Shown here piece by piece: positions 52,959 through 62,600 of a stretch of DNA of 64,000 nucleotides. The notes below the pieces were generated by a model, which saw only the letters and a list, made by a program, of their open reading frames with translations, was not told the origin of the DNA and made no database searches. Source of the DNA: Pseudomonas koreensis (GTDB lineage: Bacteria; Pseudomonadota; Gammaproteobacteria; Pseudomonadales; Pseudomonadaceae); NCBI RefSeq assembly GCF_024169245.1, contig NZ_JALJWP010000001.1, forward strand, positions 2,729,501 through 2,793,500, written 5' to 3'. Each line of letters starts with the position of its first letter. Position 1 is the stretch's first letter. Made by a program: the position numbers and the translations under genes.

Positions 52959-53696
52959 TCAGGCGAACAAACGGTCGGTGTTGATGAAGCCGCGCTCGTT
53001 CTCCGGGCGCGAGGTGCGGCAGTGTTCGGCGACGCTGGCGTCGGCGTTCATCCAGCTCAGCTTCAAGGGTTTCGGAGCGTATTCAGGGGACGGGTCCATC
53101 GGATGTTGCAGGGCGGTGAGCACCACCAGGGTGTCCATCGGCGCGTACAACTCGATGTAGTCGCCGGCCTTCGAATTGCCTTCGACAAAGTGGAAACGTC
53201 CGGCCTCATCGACGCTCACGCGGCTGAACAGATTGAGGGTCATCAGCAGGTCGGACAGGCCCAGGCCCCACTTGCCGAGCTCCACCAGCAGGTTGTCGGT
53301 GCCATTGCGAAAGAAGCCGTTGCGCAGTTCCTGGTAGCGGCCCTGACCGTACTTTTCTGCGACTTCCTGTGCGCAGAGCACACCGCCGAGGCTGTCGCTC
53401 CAACCGCAGGTGTCGGCGGTGATCGCGGCGAGTACGCGGCCCATGTCCGAGTACAGGCAGTGGCCGGCAGTGAGCTTGGCGGTGTGTTGGCATTTGAGGC
53501 TGTCGGGCAGGTTCAGCCGTTCGGTTTTTTCATTGGCATTGAGCAAGGTCAGGCTGACATTGGCGCCGCCGCGCAGGTCGGTCAGGCGCAGCAATTGGCC
53601 GCGCTTGAGCACGAACGAACGGTGGCCGCCGCCCGGCAGCAATTCTTCGGCGAAGGGTGGAAACAGTTGGGTCGAATCGGTCATCGGCGTGTTCAT
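52959..53696 (-). CDS. DUF1989 protein, probable carboxyguanidine deiminase subunit (urea-carboxylase-associated protein 1 type)
   Basis: A 245-residue DUF1989 protein related to its neighbour. It opens 'EELLPGGGHRSFVLKRGQLL' and 'RLTDLRGGANVSLTLLNAN', and has the Cys site 'ITADTCGWSDSLGGVLCAQE' and 'MTLNLFSRVSVDEAGRFHFV'. It partners the next gene; both are needed for the deiminase in studied pseudomonads. I take the ATG at 53696, one codon inside a TTG, with AGAGGA upstream. It lies 13 bases after the transporter ATPase gene in the same operon. Confidence 0.88.
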   Translation of the reverse strand: MNTPMTDSTQLFPPFAEELLPGGGHRSFVLKRGQLLRLTDLRGGANVSLTLLNANEKTERLNLPDSLKCQHTAKLTAGHCLYSDMGRVLAAITADTCGWSDSLGGVLCAQEVAEKYGQGRYQELRNGFFRNGTDNLLVELGKWGLGLSDLLMTLNLFSRVSVDEAGRFHFVEGNSKAGDYIELYAPMDTLVVLTALQHPMDPSPEYAPKPLKLSWMNADASVAEHCRTSRPENERGFINTDRLFA

Positions 53697-53709
53697 CAAA
53701 GCAGTCCTC

Positions 53710-54498
53710 TCAAGCAGTGCGAAGGGTGCCCGCCAGCGGCAGCGGCAAGGCCTCGACGGCGGCGCGCTGGGCGCGGCGGTCGCTGTTCAACGGAATGTCG
53801 TAGGTGATGCGGGCGCCATAGGCGCCGGGGGCGTGCGGGTCGAGGCGCACCTTGTCGAACACCAGCAGGCGCGTGCCCAGGCTGAAGCCTTCGGACAGGT
53901 CGTGGGTGACCATGAACACCGTCAGTTGCGTCTCGCGCCAGAGCTCCAGCAGCAGCGCGTGCATGTCTTTGCGAATGCCCGGATCGAGCGCGCCGAACGG
54001 CTCGTCGAGCAGCAACACGCGCGGCTTCATGATCAGCGCCTGGGCAATGGCCAAACGTTGCTGCATGCCGCCGGACAGCTGCGCCGGATACTTGTCCAGC
54101 GCATGGCCGAGGCCGACTTTGCTCAGCAGCGCCCCTGCCTGTTCGCGGGCCTCGCGTTTAGCGCTGCCGAACAGCCGGCCAAGCAACGGCGCCCGCGGCA
54201 ATTCGAGACCGAGGGCGACGTTGTCGAGCACGCTCAGATGCGGGAACACCGAGTAGCGCTGGAACACTACCCCTCGGCTGGCATCCGGTTCGCCGGCCAA
54301 GGGCTGCCCGTCGAGCAGAATCTCCCCGCGACTGGCGGTTTCCTGGCCGAGCAGCAGGCGCAGGAAGGTCGATTTGCCACACCCGGAGGCGCCGACCAAA
54401 GTGCAGAACTCGCCTTCGTTGACGCTCAGGTTCAAGCCTTCCAGAACCACTTGATCGGCGTATTGCTGCCAGACGTTTTTCACCGTGATGAAGCTCAT
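53710..54498 (-). CDS. ABC transporter ATP-binding protein (nitrate/taurine/guanidine type)
   Basis: A 262-residue ATPase. Walker A is 'TLVGASGCGKSTFLRLLLG', the signature 'AQLSGGMQQRLAIAQALIM', Walker B 'PRVLLLDEPFGALDPGIRKD', and the switch His follows in 'FMVTHDLSEG'. It powers import through the permease gene just upstream. Its ATG overlaps the permease stop by four bases. The type is that of SsuB/TauB/NrtD; riboswitch control and downstream genes point to guanidine or a guanidine-like compound. Confidence 0.92.
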   Translation of the reverse strand: MSFITVKNVWQQYADQVVLEGLNLSVNEGEFCTLVGASGCGKSTFLRLLLGQETASRGEILLDGQPLAGEPDASRGVVFQRYSVFPHLSVLDNVALGLELPRAPLLGRLFGSAKREAREQAGALLSKVGLGHALDKYPAQLSGGMQQRLAIAQALIMKPRVLLLDEPFGALDPGIRKDMHALLLELWRETQLTVFMVTHDLSEGFSLGTRLLVFDKVRLDPHAPGAYGARITYDIPLNSDRRAQRAAVEALPLPLAGTLRTA

Positions 54499-55310
54499 TT
54501 CGCCGCTCCCTCGTACCAAGGGAAAGCGCGATGGGTCAGCTGTTTCAAACCCCAGTCCATCAGCCAGGCGAGCAGGGTGATCCACACCACGTAGGGCAGG
54601 ATCACGTCCATCGCCAGGTAGCGCCGCACCAGAAAAATTCGATAGCCGAGGCCGTCGGTCGAGGCGATCGCTTCGGCGGCAATCAGGAACAGCCACGCTG
54701 AGCCAAGCATCAAACGCAGCGAGATCAGCAAGCGCGGCAACAACTGCGGCAGGACCACGCGCAGCATCAGCGTCCAGGTCGAGGCGCCGAGGGTCTGCGC
54801 CTTGATCAACAGTTCGACCGGAATGTCGCGGGCACGCTGTTCCAGGTCCCGCGCCAGCGCCGGGGTGATGCCGATGACGATCAGCATGACCTTCGACAAC
54901 TCGCCCAGGCCGAAGACGATGAACAGAATCGGCAGGATCGCCAGCGGCGGCACCATCGACAGCACCGTCAGCAGTGGCGACAACGGCGCGCCGAACAGCG
55001 GCAGGGTGCCTGCCGCAATACCGAGGCAAAGACCCGCCAGCGCGGCGATGCCAAGGCCGATGGCCAAGCGGCGCAGACTCGACGCGGTGTCTTGCCACAA
55101 CAGGTATTCACCGGTGCGGCTGTCGGCGTTGAAGGCCAGGCGTTTCACTGCGTCGCTCATCTGTACGGCGCTGGGCAGCAGTTTGTCGTTGGGGTTGTCC
55201 GCCAGGCGCTCGGCCGAGCCGGTGAAGTAGGCGAACAGCACAAGCGCGAACGGCAGGATCACCAGCAACAGGCGACTCGGGCGATCGGGGTGGCGATTGA
55301 TCAGGCGCAT
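54495..55310 (-). CDS. ABC transporter permease (SsuC/TauC-like)
   Basis: A 271-residue membrane protein with about six helices and the permease EAA loop 'RDIPVELLIKAQTLGASTWT' followed by 'LMLRVVLPQLLPRLLISLRL'. It forms the channel of the importer. I start at the ATG 55310, eight bases after GGAGG; an upstream TTG is less well spaced. It follows the binding-protein gene by 18 bases. Confidence 0.92.
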   Translation of the reverse strand: MRLINRHPDRPSRLLLVILPFALVLFAYFTGSAERLADNPNDKLLPSAVQMSDAVKRLAFNADSRTGEYLLWQDTASSLRRLAIGLGIAALAGLCLGIAAGTLPLFGAPLSPLLTVLSMVPPLAILPILFIVFGLGELSKVMLIVIGITPALARDLEQRARDIPVELLIKAQTLGASTWTLMLRVVLPQLLPRLLISLRLMLGSAWLFLIAAEAIASTDGLGYRIFLVRRYLAMDVILPYVVWITLLAWLMDWGLKQLTHRAFPWYEGAAK

Positions 55311-55328
55311 GGCCAAATCCTCCGTAGC

Positions 55329-56396
55329 TTACAGCTTGGCGTCGGCGGCCATCTGCACGTAAGTCGGGTCGAAACGCAGCTTCAGATTGGCGGTGTCGCC
55401 GCTGGTCACGCCGTTGGCGAAGGACATGCCGACCGCGCTCGGGTCTTTCGCGCCTTCGCCGAGCAGGCCGTGTTCGAAGGAAAATTCGGCGACCTTGCGC
55501 ATGGTGTCGGGCAGTTGTTTGCTGGTGGCGAAACTCAGCGCTTCGCTCGGCGTGGCGAACAGTTTTGTGGTGTCCAGTTGCGCCTGGAAGCCGGCGAGAT
55601 CGGTGCCAGAGGCCTTGGCCATGTGTTCCAGCGCAGCTTTGCTCGCGGCATTTTTCGCGTTCATCAAAGCGACCACTTCGAACCACGCCCCGGTCAGCGC
55701 TTTGCCCAGTGCCGGGTTGTCTTTGAGGGTGGCGCTGTTGACCACCATCATGTCCATGATCTCGCCAGGGATCTGGCTGGAATTGAACACTTCGGTGACG
55801 CCGGGTCTGGCCTTGATATCCGAGAGCATCGGGTTCCAGGTGGTCACGGCGTTGACGTCGTCGGTGTTGAATGCGGCGGCAATGTCGGCGTCGGAGGTGT
55901 TGACCACTTTCAGGTCTTTCTCGGTCAGGTCCACCGAGTCCAGCGCGCGAGCCAGCAGGTAATGCGAGACCGACAGCTCGACCAGATTGACGTCCATGCC
56001 TTTCAGATCGGCGACTTTTTTACCTTCGCCCTTGAGCACGATGCCGTCGTTGCCGTTGGAGAAGTCGCTGACGATCAGCGCGGTGCTGTCGACCCCGCCG
56101 GCAGCGGGAATGGTCAGCGCATCCATGTTGGTCATGGTGCAGCCGTCGAACTGGCCGGCGGTGTACTGGTTGATCGATTCGACGTAATCGTTGAGCTGCA
56201 CGACGTCGATCTTGATCCCGTATTTTTGCGCCCATTTGTCGACGATGCCCTGGCTGCCGGCGTATTCCCATGGCATCCAGCCGGCGTAGATCGTCCAGCA
56301 CACGCTAAAGTGGTCTTTCTGAGCGGCGGAAGATTGCGTGCTGATGAGCGCGGCGAAGGCGGCGGCGAGCAGGGCGGGGAAACGTAGTCGGATCAT
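55329..56396 (-). CDS. ABC transporter periplasmic binding protein (guanidine-riboswitch controlled)
   Basis: A 355-residue precursor with a signal peptide ('ALLAAAFAALISTQSSAAQK'). The mature protein has the NMT1/SsuA-like fold: 'VCWTIYAGWMPWEYAGSQGI', 'QFDGCTMTNMDALTIPAAGG' and 'VNAVTTWNPMLSDIKARPGV'. It captures the substrate in the periplasm. First gene of the operon; its ribosome binding site (GGAG) lies in TCAACTGGAG, exactly complementary to a segment of the guanidine-I riboswitch upstream. The ATG at 56396 gives the signal peptide; 16 residues upstream lie in the leader. Confidence 0.92.
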   Translation of the reverse strand: MIRLRFPALLAAAFAALISTQSSAAQKDHFSVCWTIYAGWMPWEYAGSQGIVDKWAQKYGIKIDVVQLNDYVESINQYTAGQFDGCTMTNMDALTIPAAGGVDSTALIVSDFSNGNDGIVLKGEGKKVADLKGMDVNLVELSVSHYLLARALDSVDLTEKDLKVVNTSDADIAAAFNTDDVNAVTTWNPMLSDIKARPGVTEVFNSSQIPGEIMDMMVVNSATLKDNPALGKALTGAWFEVVALMNAKNAASKAALEHMAKASGTDLAGFQAQLDTTKLFATPSEALSFATSKQLPDTMRKVAEFSFEHGLLGEGAKDPSAVGMSFANGVTSGDTANLKLRFDPTYVQMAADAKL

Positions 56397-56457
56397 TGCG
56401 GATTCTCCAGTTGATCGAGGGCGGACAGGAAGGCAACGCGGCACCGCGAACGGTGGC

Positions 56458-56552
56458 TTGTCTCCCGGGCTTTTGTCCCGCCGTGTAACCTCAACTGGAG
56501 GTCGCCAACTCTCGGACCAGCCACTCGCGCTTGCGAGCCGGAACCCTAGTCA
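56458..56552 (-). ncRNA. Guanidine-I (ykkC) riboswitch
   Basis: The minus strand carries, in order and spacing, the conserved ykkC pieces: CTAGGGTTCCGGC (about 56549), a variable stem CTCGC-AAGC-GCGAG, CTGGTCCGAGAG (about 56521-56510), a variable hairpin ACCTCCAGTTGAGGT, then ACACGGCGGGACAAAAGCCC and GGGAGA (to 56461). CTCCAGTTGA (56500-56491) in that hairpin is a perfect ten-base complement of TCAACTGGAG over the first gene's ribosome binding site (56414-56405). This suggests a translational switch that opens on guanidine binding. Confidence 0.96.
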
Positions 56553-56608
56553 GCCATTGCAAATTGTGGTGCCGCGAACCTGTGATGACTCCTGCACGGG
56601 TTTGTTAA

Positions 56609-56624
56609 AGCGAGAGGCGTGCCA
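56609..56624 (-). promoter_or_regulatory. Sigma-54 promoter candidate of the guanidine operon
   Basis: Minus strand TGGCACGCCTCTCGCT: the -24 GG and -12 GC are ten bases apart as required, and five of six positions around TGGCAC are perfect, with one mismatch in the -12 part (TCGCT for TTGCW). Transcription would start near 56597, about 45 bases before the riboswitch. This fits nitrogen control of a nitrogen-source operon. Confidence 0.65.
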
Positions 56625-56700
56625 AGTCGGGCCGAGCCCTCTGGCGCGGGGATCTGCCGGGTTGCGGACGCGAGTGGGGCGGTCGACCACGCATCGGAGT

Positions 56701-56716
56701 GGTGCGCGATTGCACC
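56701..56716. promoter_or_regulatory. Palindrome GGTGC-N6-GCACC upstream of the sigma-54 site
   Basis: It lies about 80 bases upstream of the -24 element, a normal place for an enhancer-binding protein. The half-sites are those of NtrC, but in reverse order (NtrC uses GCACC then GGTGC), so its regulator is unknown. The rest of 56553-56911 shows no gene. Confidence 0.35.
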
Positions 56717-56911
56717 GTCATGCAGCGTGGCGGGTGTCGAACCGAGCGGTCATTCGAGGGGTAAACAGGATTTCATAATCACTTGTTTCAACTTGTTGCA
56801 GGAACGCACCAGATTCGGAAATCGCTGTCTGATTTTTCGACAGTCACCGAATTAGTGACTGTCGCCTGCCAGCGTCGCTGGTTTGGCCAACCCGCGGTCC
56901 AGGAGGCCGCC

Positions 56912-57316
56912 ATGTATCGCCGAATCGTACTGCTTGCCGTGATGCTTTTTTCCCTTGGCGGATGCGTCCCCTATTCATACGGAGACAGCTACTACAGGTC
57001 AGAGGTCTACACATCACCCGCACCGGCCTATTACAGCGGTGGCGGCTCTTATTACCGCAGCGGCGGCACCTATTACACCCAGCCGCGCTACTACCAGCCA
57101 GCGCCGCGCTACTACCAGCAACCGCGTTATTACCAGGCACCGCGTCACTATCAACCGGCCCCGCGTTATTACGAAAGCCGTCGCTGGCACGGCAACGATC
57201 GCGGACGCTGGGACGGCCACCGTCGTGGCGGTTGGGACAACGATCATCGCGGTCGCGGCAACTACGACCGCCACAGCGGTCGCCGTGATTACAACGGCCG
57301 CGGCAACCGCTGGTAA
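56912..57316 (+). CDS. Tyr/Pro/Arg-rich repeat lipoprotein of unknown function
   Basis: A 134-residue protein. The signal 'MYRRIVLLAVMLFSLGGC' ends with a lipobox LGGC. The middle is made of short repeats of the type RYYQPAP / RYYQQP / RYYQAP / RHYQPAP (about 57085-57175). The tail is rich in Arg, Gly, Asp and His ('GRWDGHRRGGWDNDHRGRG'). No fold is expected; it may coat the outer membrane. AGGAGG sits before the ATG. A clean terminator follows. Confidence 0.82.
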   Translation: MYRRIVLLAVMLFSLGGCVPYSYGDSYYRSEVYTSPAPAYYSGGGSYYRSGGTYYTQPRYYQPAPRYYQQPRYYQAPRHYQPAPRYYESRRWHGNDRGRWDGHRRGGWDNDHRGRGNYDRHSGRRDYNGRGNRW

Positions 57317-57331
57317 ATCACCGCAACGAAC

Positions 57332-57360
57332 AAGCGGCGCTTAGAGCGCCGCTTTTTTTT
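57332..57360 (+). terminator. Rho-independent terminator
   Basis: Stem AAGCGGCGCT / AGCGCCGCTT with loop TAG, followed by eight T, 15 bases after the lipoprotein gene. Confidence 0.93.
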
Positions 57361-57511
57361 GCCCGTCGAAAAGTCGTTCCGTTTGCCTTCTCCCAAGACA
57401 TTCCCGGAAGCGTCCTACATTTTCATTTGCTGGCATTTGTTAGCGTTTGTGGATGCCGAACGACGCGAGAACACCTCAGCTCAATAGCGGCGAAAAATGG
57501 ACGTCAGCGCT

Positions 57512-58756
57512 ATGAAGCTTCTGGTTATTCACCAAAATTTTCCGGGGCAGTTCCGCCATGTGGTGCTGGCGGCGCTGGCCCGGCGTGACGAGGTTGTGGC
57601 GATAGGCCGGGACGCGGCGCCGGGAGTCGCCGTGGTGAAAATCCATCGATATCGAGCGACAAGCCGAGCGCCCGGCAATATTCACCCCTATCTGATCCGC
57701 TACGAACAAGCAGTGATCGACGGGCAGAAGGTTTTTGAAATTCTGAGCAGGCTGAAACGTTCGGGGTATCAGCCAGATGTCATTCTTGCTCATCCCGGAT
57801 GGGGAGAAACGTTGTTCGCCAAGGACGTCTATCCCGATACGCCGCTGATTCACTATTGTGAGTATTACTATCGAGCGCAGGGCGCCGATTCCGGCTTCGA
57901 CCCTGAATTCCCTCGAGCCACGAGGGAGTCAGCAAGGCTGCGAGTGCTCAATTCGCTGCATCTTTTGAATCTTGAGCAATGCGATATCGCCATCGCGCCT
58001 ACGCAGTGGCAGCGCAGCCTTTTCCCGGCGGCTTACCGGTCGGCAATCCGGGTCATTCACGAAGGTGTCATTCAAAGTTCAGACCTGACGAACATCGGGG
58101 CTGTCAGGTTGCCCAATGGAGTCGAGCTGAGCGCCGGACAACCGATCGTTACCTATGTCGCCAGAAACCTCGAGCCTTATCGCGGGTTTCACAGTTTTAT
58201 GCGAGCGATCCCGCATATTCAGGCTGAGTGCCCGGATGCGCAGATCATCGTGGTTGGCGGTGATGACGTCAGTTATGGCAGCAAGCCGATCGGGTATCCG
58301 GATTGGCGTAGCAGGATGGAGGCGGAGGTCAGTTTCGATCACTCCAGCGTGCATTTCACGGGGAAACTTCCTTACCAGACTTACCGGGCGGTTCTTGAGT
58401 GCTCGAAAGTCCATGTTTATTTGACGTATCCGTTTGTCTTGTCGTGGTCGTTACTGGAGGCGATGGCGTCTGGATGTGTGGTCGTTGCGTCGGATACGGC
58501 TCCGGTAACGGAAGTGGTCGTTGATGGAGTTAATGGCGTGTTGGTGGATTTCTTCGACCATCAAGGAATTGCCAGAAGTGTATGCAAGGTTTCGAAGTCG
58601 GCGGGAGAGTACGAAGCTCTTGCCGACGCTGCGAAGTTGACAGCAAGTCGGTTTAGTGTGCGATCGGGCGTGAGCCGATACTTTGAGATTTTTGAAAGCG
58701 CGATGTCCGGGCATAGCGATAAATCAACCGTCCCGCAGCTTGGTCGGGAGGTTTGA
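57512..58756 (+). CDS. Glycosyltransferase, GT4 family (GT-B fold)
   Basis: A 414-residue cytosolic glycosyltransferase. It starts 'MKLLVIHQNFPGQFRHVVLA', the opening of this GT4 group. The acceptor side has 'PDVILAHPGWGETLFAKDVY'. The donor side shows 'VARNLEPYRGFHSFMRAIPH', 'QIIVVGGDDVSYGSKPIGYP' and the E-x7-E region 'LSWSLLEAMASGCVVVASD' then 'TAPVTEVVVDGVNG'. The nucleotide sugar and acceptor are unknown. An ATG 15 bases earlier (57497) is also possible. It is followed, one base after its stop, by a membrane protein and then the RTX protein. Confidence 0.88.
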   Translation: MKLLVIHQNFPGQFRHVVLAALARRDEVVAIGRDAAPGVAVVKIHRYRATSRAPGNIHPYLIRYEQAVIDGQKVFEILSRLKRSGYQPDVILAHPGWGETLFAKDVYPDTPLIHYCEYYYRAQGADSGFDPEFPRATRESARLRVLNSLHLLNLEQCDIAIAPTQWQRSLFPAAYRSAIRVIHEGVIQSSDLTNIGAVRLPNGVELSAGQPIVTYVARNLEPYRGFHSFMRAIPHIQAECPDAQIIVVGGDDVSYGSKPIGYPDWRSRMEAEVSFDHSSVHFTGKLPYQTYRAVLECSKVHVYLTYPFVLSWSLLEAMASGCVVVASDTAPVTEVVVDGVNGVLVDFFDHQGIARSVCKVSKSAGEYEALADAAKLTASRFSVRSGVSRYFEIFESAMSGHSDKSTVPQLGREV

Positions 58757-58757
58757 A

Positions 58758-59612
58758 ATGTCCAGCAAGTCGCGTAAGCAGGCGATCAAGTGGTTTAAAA
58801 GGTTATTGACGTATGGGTTGTTCATTTACGTCTGTTATTGCGTAGCGGAATTTTATATTCGCAAAGAACAGTCGGCCCAGTCGGCGGCTATTCACCAGGC
58901 AGACGAGAAAGCCTGTCAGAACAAGCTGGCGAGCATGAAGCAAGTGCCGATATTAGGCGGCGCCTCTGTCGATAAGACGCTTGTCCCCGAGTTTTACGTT
59001 GGCATGCCTGAAATGGTGAATAAAAAAGCGTGTCTGGCCAACACGCTCAAGGGGCTTGTCTGGTGGACCGGAACGGGTTTTCGCCGGTATCAGGATCAAA
59101 GCCTGAAGTCGATTCCGCGAAGTTGGCGTCTGTATGAATTGAATGCCGGACTCTATACAAGAAAGGAAACCAGCGAGCCCCATGAGCGGGGTTACCGGCA
59201 CGTCAACTGGCCGGATGAGTTGATTGTAAAGCTGAAGAATTATCCGGGGCTGGAAATCTGGCTGGATGCTCCGCCACCGCATTTCAAGAATAGAGATTCG
59301 GTTCGAACGTTTGTCCTCACGGGCTGGCCACGGCGTGATGGAACTCCTCGATTGATAAAATGCGACGGATTGATTCGCCCAGCTTCAGAGGAAGGATTGA
59401 ATGGCGAGAAGCTGGCAAGGTTCAGCAGAACCGAACTGGAAAACCTGGATTTGGGCGGCTTGAATTTTTTTTGCACTGTGGAGTTACATAGTTTTGACTT
59501 TGCCGGGGGACACGGTCGTGTAGGACTCGATACATCGTCATTGCGCGAAGCACCTGAGATGCTCAAGTTTCTCGGTAATTACCTTTCACACTCTGTTATT
59601 ACAAGGAAGTAA
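58758..59612 (+). CDS. Single-pass membrane protein of unknown function
   Basis: A 284-residue protein. A basic N-terminus ('SSKSRKQAIKWFKRLL') leads to one membrane helix ('TYGLFIYVCYCVAEFYI'), with the remaining 250 residues probably periplasmic. Four Cys in that part could pair. I recognise no family. GGGAGG and the ATG lie within two bases of the previous stop, and the next gene starts two bases after this one ends, so all three are in one transcript. The DNA here is poorer in G and C than most of the window. Confidence 0.78.
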   Translation: MSSKSRKQAIKWFKRLLTYGLFIYVCYCVAEFYIRKEQSAQSAAIHQADEKACQNKLASMKQVPILGGASVDKTLVPEFYVGMPEMVNKKACLANTLKGLVWWTGTGFRRYQDQSLKSIPRSWRLYELNAGLYTRKETSEPHERGYRHVNWPDELIVKLKNYPGLEIWLDAPPPHFKNRDSVRTFVLTGWPRRDGTPRLIKCDGLIRPASEEGLNGEKLARFSRTELENLDLGGLNFFCTVELHSFDFAGGHGRVGLDTSSLREAPEMLKFLGNYLSHSVITRK

Positions 59613-59614
59613 CG

Positions 59615-62600
59615 ATGAGTCATGTTTTTAGTGATATTGAAAAGTCAGAAATTTTAAATGCAGCCAATATGTGTAGAGGTATGGCATTTAATTCAAAAGA
59701 TCTCGAGTATCTTGCGCTGGAGCTAGCGGGGGCTAGCTGCGCACCCCTGTATCAAAAGCTATTCGATATTATCGATGGAAAGGTTTCCGAAGTTTTTGCT
59801 GTAGACGAAGAGGCTGGGGAAATTTTGAAAAGCGCCAGGCTTTGGCTGGCTGTGGCTATCGACGCCAATGGTGGGAAAGGCGCCTACTCCGCGCTGATTC
59901 GCGGCTACACCTCGCGTCAAGGCGAGCTCAGACTCAATAAAATCTTCGGTGAAGACTTGATGCAGCTTTCATCCAATCAGGTCGCCGCCAATTTCATCAA
60001 CACTTTGGTCGACGGATCCCTCGCCGGTCAACTAGCGCCCTGGACCGTTCCCACTATCAGCCAGATCGCAGAGATCGATGCCAGCGCAATTGGCAAGGCG
60101 CTGTTCAGTGGTGATTGCGGAAAGGACGATACCGCCGTGAGTCGTAACGCCGGCTGGTCTGGAACGATCGGTTTCAGCCTGTTAGGTGGAAAGCCTCCCT
60201 ATGAAACCTGGCGGTTGATCTCCGCTGGTGATTCGAACGGGGAAGATGACGGACCACCCCCTCAGGTAAAACCCAACCGCCTCGACGACTATAAAAACAT
60301 TCTTTTCGCCATCGATTCCTACAGCATCGGCCTGCGAGCGGCGATCAGCAATTTCGGCGTCAATCCACTGCAAAGTCTGCTTTCAGTGGTGCCGGAACAA
60401 ATCAACATCGCGCTGGCCAGTGGCAGTGTGAATCCGCTGATTCAGCATGTAGTCAAAGGCACGCCTGTTGCCGCCGTGGTCGAGCTGATCTTGCGCTACG
60501 GCCAGAACGAATTTCTCGACATGTTCAGGCGCACCTATGACGGCAATTCTGCTGCGATACCCACCACCAACGACACCTTCGCCAGCAACGCTTACGCCTT
60601 CTTCTCGGCATTCTCCCCAGAGCAGTCGCAAAGCATCGTCACCCGGACAATAGGCGAGTTCGGCAATGCCAATGCATGGGCGAAACTGGCAGGCGAGGCG
60701 ACGCCGCTCGGCGTGGCGTTGCGCAACTCTTTGCAGCAACTCAGTGAAGTCGTCATAGAACGAGCCGACGGTTATCCCGACCGCAACCTCGAACTTTACG
60801 ATTCGCACACTGGCGAAGGGTTTATCACCACGCAGTGGCTGGCGGATCGTGCGCAGATGCTGGCGCGGTTGATTGCCCGGACCCAGGGCTCGTTTGGCGA
60901 ACACTCGCTGCAGAAGTTTTCCTACTCCGATCTCGCCTCAGGCAGACAGGCGCCGATGACCACCGGAGTGTTGAACCCGTTGGCCATGTTCGGTGATGAC
61001 GGCGGGCGCTCTTTCGCCGGCGGCACCAATGCCGATCATCTGTATGGCGGCGTGGGCAACGACTCGATCGACGGCTTGGCGGGTAACGATGTCATTGAAG
61101 GCGGTCGCGGTAATGACTCGCTGAGCGGAGGCGACGACAATGATGCGCTGTACGCAATGGCCGGTGATGATGTGCTGATCGGAGGAAAGGGCAACGACAC
61201 TTTGTTCGGAGGCGAGGGCAGCGATCGCTACGAGTTCTCCAGCGGCGATGGCATCGATGAGATTTTCGATGCCAACGTAAACGGGCAGCTGTGGATCAAC
61301 GGCGCGCCGATTCCCTCGCTAAAGCGCCGTACGCCTTTGAGCAATATCTGGTCTACCGAGGATCAGTCCGTCACCCTGACGCTTATTGAAAATACGCTCA
61401 ACATCAAATACGGCCAGAGCGATCTGGTGGTGATCAAGAACTTCCAGCCGGGGATGCTTGGCATCCGCCTCCCTGAATATGAGGGAAAGCCGCTCACCGT
61501 TGCGAATCTCACGCTCCAGGGCGACTGGAAAGCCAAAGACGCTGATCCCACTGTCCCAGGCGATCAACCTTCCTTTGATGAGCTGGGCAACGTTGTGCTG
61601 CTGCCCAAGGTAAAACAGCGCAACAAGGCCGACCTACTTTACGGTTCCGCCGCCGACGACGTCATTCTTGGCTTGGGTGGTTCTGATCGATTGTTCGGCA
61701 AGGCTGGAGACGATCGATTATTCGGCGACAAAGAGACGACGCTCGAAAGGGCCATGGCCGACGGTGATGCCAAGGGCAAGGCAAGTCGCGGCGACTGGCT
61801 CGATGGCGGGCAAGGTGACGATTTGCTCATCGGCACGGCATCGCGAGACGTTCTGCTCGGTGGCAATGACCGGGATACCTTGATCGGTGGCGCTGGCGAC
61901 GACGTTTTATCCGGAGATGAAACCACCGGTGCGCTGGAGCAGGGTTGGGCGGTCAGGCGCGCTGACGTCCCCATAGCTGGCGGTGTCACCAGTCATCGAA
62001 CGGTCTATTCAAAGGCCTCGACAAACAGTGCGTCCGAGGGCGGTGATGACGTGCTGTATGGGCAGGGCGGCAAGGACTTCATCAACGGCGGCTGGGGGGA
62101 AGACCTGCTTGACGGTGGAGCTGATGACGATTTGCTCAATGGCGAGCAAGGGAACGACACCCTGGCCGGTGGCAGCGGCAACGACACGATGCTCGGTGAC
62201 AACCTCGATTGGGCCGGTGGCCTGCCCAGCAGACACCATGGCAACGATGTGCTGGACGGCGGCAACGGTGCCGACTGGCTCGCCGGTAACGGTGGCAGTG
62301 ACGCACTGTATGGCGGCCCCGGCAACGACATCTTGCAGGGTGATGACGACGTAGTGGACGGCGTCGACGGTAATGCCGCGCATTTTTTTGGCGATGATCT
62401 GTTGGACGGTGGTGCCGGCGACGACCGGCTCTGGGGCGGCGGTGGCGATGATCTGCTCTTCGGCGGCGAAGGCAATGATGATCTGGTTGGCGATAGCCCT
62501 GACCATCCTGTTGGTTATCACGGTAACGACTTTCTCGATGGCGGTGCGGGGGATGACACCCTGCGCGGCATGGGCGGTGCGGATACGCTGGCGGGTGGCG

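Noticed and set aside
46591..53696. Plain urea-degradation operon
   Set aside because: The enzymes alone would allow it, but two guanidine riboswitches and the paired DUF1989 genes point to guanidine as the substrate.
56701..56716. NtrC binding site
   Set aside because: The half-sites are in the reverse order to the NtrC consensus; kept only as an unassigned palindrome.
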